NCBI RefSeq assembly: GCF_905212365.1
Contig: NZ_CAJMEH010000042.1
Location: 1-18,481, forward strand
Direction: 5' to 3'
Length of the DNA stretch: 18,481 nt
DNA from: an uncultured Phascolarctobacterium sp.
Lineage (GTDB): Bacteria > Bacillota > Negativicutes > Acidaminococcales > Acidaminococcaceae
Part shown: piece after piece, positions 14,472 through 18,481 of the stretch
Layout: each line of letters begins with the position of its first letter
Numbering within the stretch: the first letter of the stretch is position 1
Position numbers and translations under genes: made by a program
The notes under the pieces: model-generated
The model's database searches: none
Told to the model about the DNA's origin: nothing
Seen by the model: only the letters and a program-made list of their open reading frames with translations

Positions 14472-15275
14472 ATGACTGAACAGGAACAAAATCTGCGCCT
14501 TTTAGAAGAATTACGCGGCAAGCAGGGCTATATCTGCGACATGGACGGCGTTATCTACCATGGCAACCGTCTGCTGCCAGGCGTTAAGGATTTTATTGAC
14601 TGGCTCTATAAAAATAATAAACGCTTTTTATTTCTTACCAATTCCAGCGAACGCAGCCCCAAGGAATTGCAGCAAAAGCTGGAACGCATGGGGCTGGAGG
14701 TGGATGAAAGCCATTTCTACACCAGCTCGCTGGCTACGGCAAAATTTATTCATTCCCAGGCTCCCGGCTGCAGCGCTTATGTTATCGGCGCGCCAGGATT
14801 AGTCAATGCGCTCTATGACGTAGGTATCACCATGAACGACGTCAATCCTGATTATGTGGTAGTAGGCGAAATTAATTCCTACAATTACAACATGATCATC
14901 AAGGCCTGCCAGCTCATCAATAAAGGAGCGCGTTTGGTAGCCACCAACTCCGATATGACGGGCCCCTCCGATTTCGGCATCATTCCCGCCTGCCGCGCAC
15001 TGGTAGCGCCTATAGAGCTGGCAACGGGCCGCCAGGCCTATTATGTAGGCAAGCCTAACCCCTTAATGATGCGCACTGGACTGCGCCTGCTGGACGTACA
15101 TTCTGAGGACGCAGCCATGATCGGCGACCGTATGGACACGGATATCGTAGCCGGTACGGAAAGCGGCCTCATGACCTGCCTAGTACTCAGCGGCGTCAGC
15201 ACTTTGGAAAATATCAAAGAATTTTCCTACCGTCCGTCCATTATTTTAGAAGGCGTTAACCAAATACCGGAATAA
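14472..15275 (+). CDS. HAD-superfamily phosphatase, NagD (IIA) type
   Basis: A 267-residue cytoplasmic hydrolase of the haloacid dehalogenase superfamily. Motif I is DMDGVIYHG with nucleophile Asp23 and Asp25, motif II is TNSS at 56-59, motif III Lys194 lies in KPNP, and motif IV is GDRMDTDI at 218-225 with Asp219 and Asp224. The type IIA cap lies between motifs II and III (about 75-180). E. coli NagD is a UMP phosphatase; other members dephosphorylate p-nitrophenyl phosphate or phosphoglycolate, so the substrate is open. The frame also offers an ATG at 14463, but AAAGGA abuts it; the ATG at 14472 is 8 nt after AAAGGA and is preferred. Single-gene unit with its own promoter and terminator. 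Confidence 0.9.
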   Translation: MTEQEQNLRLLEELRGKQGYICDMDGVIYHGNRLLPGVKDFIDWLYKNNKRFLFLTNSSERSPKELQQKLERMGLEVDESHFYTSSLATAKFIHSQAPGCSAYVIGAPGLVNALYDVGITMNDVNPDYVVVGEINSYNYNMIIKACQLINKGARLVATNSDMTGPSDFGIIPACRALVAPIELATGRQAYYVGKPNPLMMRTGLRLLDVHSEDAAMIGDRMDTDIVAGTESGLMTCLVLSGVSTLENIKEFSYRPSIILEGVNQIPE

Positions 15276-15287
15276 GCAGTTTTACCG

Positions 15288-15313
15288 GCGCGGCCTCAGG
15301 CCGCGTCTTTTTT
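15288..15313 (+). terminator. Intrinsic terminator after the NagD-like gene
   Basis: CGCGGCC pairs with GGCCGCG (7 bp) around TCA, followed by TCTTTTTT. It lies 13 nt past the stop codon. Confidence 0.92.
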
Positions 15314-15340
15314 GTTCACTTAAATGTCAAAAGAGAACTC

Positions 15341-15371
15341 TTGACTTGCAGCAGGCTTCAAACGGTATAAT
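15341..15371 (+). promoter_or_regulatory. Possible promoter of the metallophosphoesterase gene
   Basis: TTGACT (15341-15346) and a perfect TATAAT (15366-15371) are 19 nt apart, longer than ideal. The -10 lies 30 nt before the start codon and just after the previous terminator. Confidence 0.5.
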
Positions 15372-15401
15372 ATAATAAAATTATATAAGGAGTCTTGCTG
15401 T

Positions 15402-16490
15402 ATGCGTATTATCTTTTTTATAGGCACTGTAGACCTTTTGCTCAGCGCCATCGGTTATTTCTATTACCGCAATAACCTGCCCTGGGGTCACAATCCCGCC
15501 TTTGGCCTGGCCTACCTGCTGCTGACAGCCAACGCCATTGTCAGCCGCGCCCTGTCGCCGTCCCTGCCGCATATGCTGGTAAAAATATCGGCCTGGCTAG
15601 ATGGCTTATGGCTGGCCTTTGGCTATTACACGCTGCTGCTGGCCTTAATCCATCTAGTCTTATGGCTGATCAGCAGGCTGGGCGGCTGGCAGCTGCCATC
15701 GATGAAAATGTCCGTAGTTGGTCTGGCAGCTATCTGCCTGTTCATAGCCTGGGGCAGCCATCGGGCCTTTCATCCGACTGTACGGACAGAACGCATAATT
15801 ACAGATAAGCTGGCCAGCGGACAAAGTTATAAAATGGTGCTGCTGACGGACATTCATCTTGGCCGCATTTTGGGACGCAGCTACGCCGAACGCCTTGCGG
15901 CAAGGATCAACGAACTGCAGCCCGACGCGGTACTTATTGCGGGCGATTTAGTCGATGAAAAAATCGCCTATGTGCAGGAGGAAAATTCGCTTGCCGCCCT
16001 TAGCAGCATCCATGCTCCCAAAGGAGTTTATGTATCCTTTGGCAATCACGAATACATCGACAACCCGGACCTTTGGCAGCGTATGCTGGAGCAGCAAAAC
16101 TTTACCGTTCTGCGCGACGCCGACGCCATTGTCGACGGCAAAATAAAAATTACGGGTCTTACCGATTTCAGCCGCAATCGTTCCAACCGCACGCTCGAAG
16201 ACCTAGCAGCCAAAAACGTATCGTATTACAATATTCTTTTAGACCACCAGCCGCGTAAAATGGCTGCGGCCGCCGAAACAGCTTATGACTTGTATTTATC
16301 CGGTCACACCCATACAGGCCAGCTCTTCCCCAATCGTTTAATTACGAAAAAAATGTATCAGCTGGATTACGGCCGCTGCGAATATAACGGTTTGACCGCT
16401 ATCACCAGCGCAGGCTACGGCTTCTGGGGGCCGCCGGTACGCACGGAAGCGGCGCCGGAAATAGTGGTTATCGAAGTAACGGGAAAATAA
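15402..16490 (+). CDS. Membrane-anchored metallophosphoesterase
   Basis: A 362-residue protein with four hydrophobic segments in the N-terminal 120 residues (about 2-21, 33-50, 66-91, 103-118), then a calcineurin-like phosphoesterase domain. All metal-site motifs are present: TDIHLG with Asp150 and His152, GDLVDE with Asp182, GNHEY with Asn215 and His216, DHQP with His282, and SGHTHTG with His302 and His304. The arrangement resembles the YkuE/YaeI-type membrane phosphoesterases, which act on lipid-linked phosphates such as UDP-diacylglucosamine. That substrate is only suggested by resemblance. AAGGAG lies 9 nt before ATG. Single gene unit on the plus strand. Confidence 0.88.
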   Translation: MRIIFFIGTVDLLLSAIGYFYYRNNLPWGHNPAFGLAYLLLTANAIVSRALSPSLPHMLVKISAWLDGLWLAFGYYTLLLALIHLVLWLISRLGGWQLPSMKMSVVGLAAICLFIAWGSHRAFHPTVRTERIITDKLASGQSYKMVLLTDIHLGRILGRSYAERLAARINELQPDAVLIAGDLVDEKIAYVQEENSLAALSSIHAPKGVYVSFGNHEYIDNPDLWQRMLEQQNFTVLRDADAIVDGKIKITGLTDFSRNRSNRTLEDLAAKNVSYYNILLDHQPRKMAAAAETAYDLYLSGHTHTGQLFPNRLITKKMYQLDYGRCEYNGLTAITSAGYGFWGPPVRTEAAPEIVVIEVTGK

Positions 16491-16500
16491 CATAACGTAT

Positions 16501-16540
16501 AAAAAATTAAGCCTGCCGCAGAAGCGACAGGCTTTAATTT
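16501..16540. terminator. Bidirectional terminator between the phosphoesterase and transporter genes
   Basis: AAGCCTG (16509-16515) pairs with CAGGCTT (16528-16534), with an inner CGC/GCG pair around AGAA. It has a TTTAATTTT tail for the plus-strand gene and a strong ATTTTTT tail for the minus-strand transporter. A second dyad, AAAATCTC (16555-16562) with GAGATTTT (16576-16583), lies next to the transporter stop codon. Confidence 0.85.
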
Positions 16541-16586
16541 TGATGATAATCCCCAAAATCTCGGAGAATGCGTCAGAGATTTTTAA

Positions 16587-17861
16587 TTATTTGCCGGGGA
16601 AGAACGGCCATACCATCGGAATAACAACCAAGGATACAACGAAAGCTACGATTACCAGACCGGTACCGGCTTTTACATAGTCCATGAATTTGTATCCGCC
16701 AGGGCCCAGTACCAGGGTGTTCGGAGGAGTACCTACCGGAGTTGCAAATGCGCAGGATGCTGCAACGGCGATAGCCATCAGAACTGCTTTCGGGTCAGCG
16801 CCCAGTTGCTTGGAAATTGCAATGCCGATCGGGCACAGCAGAGCTGCGGATGCAGTATTGGACATGAACTGGGTCAGGCCGCAGGACAGGATGAACAGTA
16901 CGCCGGTTACCAGAAGCGGAGAAGGATCGCCGCCCATCAGGCCAACAGTCCATTCAGCGATCAATTTGCCAGCGCCGGTCTTATCCATAGCGGAAGATAC
17001 AGGCATCATACCAGCGAACAGGAAAATTGTTACCCAGTCGATGGAAGCGTATGCTTGTTTTTCAGTCAAGCAACCGGTCAGTACGCATACCAATGCGCCG
17101 ATGATTGCTGCCATTTCCAGAGTAACGCCTTTGATGTTCAGAGCCATTACCAAAACTACTGCCAACAGGATAACGCCGGAGATGATCATCTTGTTCTTAG
17201 AAGTTTCGTTAGCTTCGATTTCTTGCTCAACTTCTTGGTCAGCGTCCAATTCTTTCTTCGGCAGCAAGTACTTGCCAACGAACATCATGTACAGCATACC
17301 AGCGATAGATACGGGGATACCGATCCAAGCGAATTCGAAGAAGCCGAAAGCGGGCAGGCCGGCAGCGGTCAGAGCGCCGGTAGCGATAATGTTAGGAGGC
17401 GTACCTACCATGGTGATGATACCGCCCCAACCGCAGGCAAATGCCAAAGGCATTAACTGACGGGATGCGGGGATTTTGGCAGATGCGCAGATACCCAAAG
17501 CTACGGGCAGCAGGCAAGCTGCAGTACCGGTGTTGGACAATACTGCGGACAGTGCAGTACCAACAATCATCAAGCCGAACATCAAGCTGTTTTCACCGGC
17601 ACCCATCATTTTAACAACGGTATTACCAATGGCTTGAGCCAAGCCGGTGTAGAACATTGCTGCACCAACTACGAACATGCCTGCGAACAATACTACCGTA
17701 GAGTTGGACAGGCCGCTGAATACCTGCTTAGCAGGAATCAGCCCTAAAAGACCGCAAGCAATAGCGCCGGCGGTAGCAGTAACTGCAAGAGGGATAAGTT
17801 CAGTTACGAAGAATAATGCAATTACTGCCAACAGAATTAAACATTTTACTGCTGGGGACAT
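16587..17861 (-). CDS. SLC13/DASS-family sodium-coupled anion (dicarboxylate) transporter
   Basis: A 424-residue integral membrane transporter with two inverted structural repeats. Each repeat carries the family's substrate and sodium site: SNT at 109-111 with TPPN at 154-157, and SNT at 334-336 with TPPN at 378-381. A charged linker (PKKELDADQEVEQEIEANE) sits between the halves at about 201-220. About 11-12 hydrophobic segments are visible. The family moves succinate, fumarate, malate, citrate or sulfate with sodium. Dicarboxylate (succinate) import is inferred from the upstream sodium-pumping decarboxylase gene. The perfect SD AAGGAGG lies 8 nt before ATG. Codon choice is narrow (many GCT/GCA, GTT, GGC, ATC), suggesting high expression. 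Confidence 0.88.
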   Translation of the reverse strand: MSPAVKCLILLAVIALFFVTELIPLAVTATAGAIACGLLGLIPAKQVFSGLSNSTVVLFAGMFVVGAAMFYTGLAQAIGNTVVKMMGAGENSLMFGLMIVGTALSAVLSNTGTAACLLPVALGICASAKIPASRQLMPLAFACGWGGIITMVGTPPNIIATGALTAAGLPAFGFFEFAWIGIPVSIAGMLYMMFVGKYLLPKKELDADQEVEQEIEANETSKNKMIISGVILLAVVLVMALNIKGVTLEMAAIIGALVCVLTGCLTEKQAYASIDWVTIFLFAGMMPVSSAMDKTGAGKLIAEWTVGLMGGDPSPLLVTGVLFILSCGLTQFMSNTASAALLCPIGIAISKQLGADPKAVLMAIAVAASCAFATPVGTPPNTLVLGPGGYKFMDYVKAGTGLVIVAFVVSLVVIPMVWPFFPGK

Positions 17862-17886
17862 TTTCTGTTCCTCCTTATAAAATTTT

Positions 17887-17914
17887 TATATACGGCGCCT
17901 GACGGCGCTATATA
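17887..17914 (-). promoter_or_regulatory. 5' leader hairpin before the transporter ribosome binding site
   Basis: On the minus strand TATATA-GCGCC pairs with GGCGC-TATATA (11 pairs, 2-nt bulge, loop GTCA), ending about 10 nt before AAGGAGG. It may stabilise the mRNA or tune translation; it lacks a following clean T tract, so termination is less likely. Confidence 0.5.
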
Positions 17915-18317
17915 CCTAGAAGATCATTAATGAAAGCGTTGGCTGGCTTTGCAGCAAGCTTTCCTGTATATTTTTACATTTCTTACGCGATGATAATCGC
18001 TCTATATTTGCTTTTAAAAAGTTATTTTCTAAATTTAATCCGTTAATCTGTATTATGGGACGGATACTGAGTATGCTTGTCAAATACAATGATACCTGTT
18101 ATAAAATACTATATCGTTACTTACGCGCTTTGGAAGCCGCCATAAAAGTTTAAAACGAGCGGCATACAAAATTTTTCTTTAATCCAGCAGTTATATTTTG
18201 CTGAAAGCGTTATGTTTATTACATTTTCAGACGCCGCAATTACGAGGTGCGTCCAAGTAATCTGCGAAGAAATAATCTGGCCGATACTTTATATCTTTTC
18301 CTAAAGTATAAATTGAT

Positions 18318-18342
18318 GGAGGGTGCGTTTGCCACACCCTCC
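18318..18342 (-). terminator. Terminator-like hairpin after the decarboxylase beta subunit gene
   Basis: On the minus strand GGAGGGTG pairs perfectly with CACCCTCC (8 bp, GC-rich) around a 9-nt loop. It starts 24 nt past the stop codon. The following ATCAATTTATACTTT is only loosely T-rich, so it may be a leaky terminator or an mRNA 3' stabiliser. Confidence 0.7.
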
Positions 18343-18365
18343 CAGGGGAGTTGCTTAGCAAAGGA

Positions 18366-18481
18366 TTATTTTGCTACAGGGCCAATCATAGCCAGCATGG
18401 TACCAGCTGCGACTGCGGTACCGATTACGCCTGCAACGTTCGGGCCCATAGCGTGCATCAGCAGGAAGTTTGCAGGATTGC
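18366..18481 (-). CDS. Sodium-translocating decarboxylase beta subunit, C-terminal end
   Basis: Only the last 37 codons and the stop are inside the window; the rest lies to the right. The end reads NPANFLLMHAMGPNVAGVIG followed by TAVAAGTMLAMIGPVAK, the conserved C terminus of the OadB/MmdB/GcdB family. These membrane proteins couple decarboxylation of the biotin-carried carboxyl group to sodium export in oxaloacetate, methylmalonyl-CoA or glutaconyl-CoA decarboxylases. This fragment cannot tell which. In known methylmalonyl- and glutaconyl-CoA decarboxylase clusters the beta gene is last, which fits the hairpin downstream. The next gene, an SLC13 transporter, favours the succinate-linked methylmalonyl-CoA type. 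Confidence 0.85.
   Translation of the reverse strand, partial: NPANFLLMHAMGPNVAGVIGTAVAAGTMLAMIGPVAK

Larger units (their letters stand above)
17862..18365. other. Long gene-free leader between decarboxylase and transporter genes
   Basis: About 500 bp with no credible reading frame. It holds a terminator-like hairpin after the decarboxylase gene (18318-18342). It also has a hairpin right before the transporter ribosome binding site (17887-17914). A small dyad, ATAC-TGA-GTAT, lies at about 18064-18074. On the minus strand TTGACA (18083-18078) faces CATAAT (18057-18052), but with a 20-nt spacer, so the transporter promoter is not settled. I recognise no known riboswitch. Confidence 0.55.

Noticed and set aside
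14267..14521. 84-codon minus-strand frame overlapping the NagD-like start
   Set aside because: It covers the divergent promoters and the start of a well-supported gene; no ribosome binding site or family match.
16684..17460. Long plus-strand frames (258 and 216 codons) opposite the SLC13 transporter
   Set aside because: No ribosome binding site and no recognisable protein; antisense shadow of a strongly codon-biased gene.

Overview
The window reads as chromosome of a low-to-mid-GC Firmicute. The best guess is a diderm Negativicute of the Acidaminococcaceae type, for example a Phascolarctobacterium relative. The gene order yacL-ispD-ispF-gltX-cysS-mrnC-rlmB-yacP-sigH is a Firmicutes signature. 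Strong AGGAGG ribosome binding sites and TTGACA-N17-TATAAT promoters fit the same phylum. The narrower placement rests on a DASS-family dicarboxylate transporter next to the last gene of a sodium-pumping decarboxylase (succinate-to-propionate chemistry) and is an inference, not a proof.

Layout, left to right. Positions 1-226 hold the start of a sugar transferase gene on the minus strand, cut by the window edge. Positions 227-1003 are gene-poor and contain a decayed ISL3-type transposase remnant on the plus strand. Positions 1004-1854 hold five minus-strand tRNA genes: Thr-TGT with its own promoter and terminator, then Tyr, fMet, Thr-GGT and Met from a second consensus promoter, closed by an intrinsic terminator. 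An imperfect inverted-repeat element of about 120 bp sits between the last two tRNAs. Then, all on the minus strand, come uppP (undecaprenyl-diphosphate phosphatase), pfkA (phosphofructokinase), a BrxF-like small P-loop ATPase, and the long housekeeping block sigH, yacP, rlmB, thyX, mrnC, cysS, gltX, ispF, ispD, yacL and carD, here named in reverse transcription order.

The block is read leftwards from two tandem promoters ahead of carD. Extra internal promoters precede gltX and sigH. Intrinsic terminators follow sigH and pfkA. The block mixes transcription control (CarD, SigH), isoprenoid precursor synthesis (IspD, IspF), aminoacyl-tRNA synthesis (GltX, CysS), rRNA and mRNA processing (MrnC, RlmB, YacP/Rae1) and thymidylate synthesis (ThyX). 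UppP connects to IspDF, because isoprenoid units feed the undecaprenyl carrier recycled by UppP and used by the sugar transferase.

Divergent from carD on the plus strand are a NagD-like HAD phosphatase and a membrane-anchored metallophosphoesterase, each its own unit. At the right end, on the minus strand, are the SLC13/DASS transporter and, 500 bp upstream, the C-terminal 37 codons of a sodium-translocating decarboxylase beta subunit. Together these suggest dicarboxylate import and decarboxylation-driven sodium pumping.

I found no complete unknown multi-gene system. The oddest item is the BrxF-like protein, known from BREX-3 phage defence, standing alone in a housekeeping locus. Other points of note are the ATP/PPi-ambiguous active site of the phosphofructokinase, the inverted-repeat element in the tRNA cluster, and several start sites best moved downstream of the longest reading frame (thyX, gltX, yacL, nagD-like).
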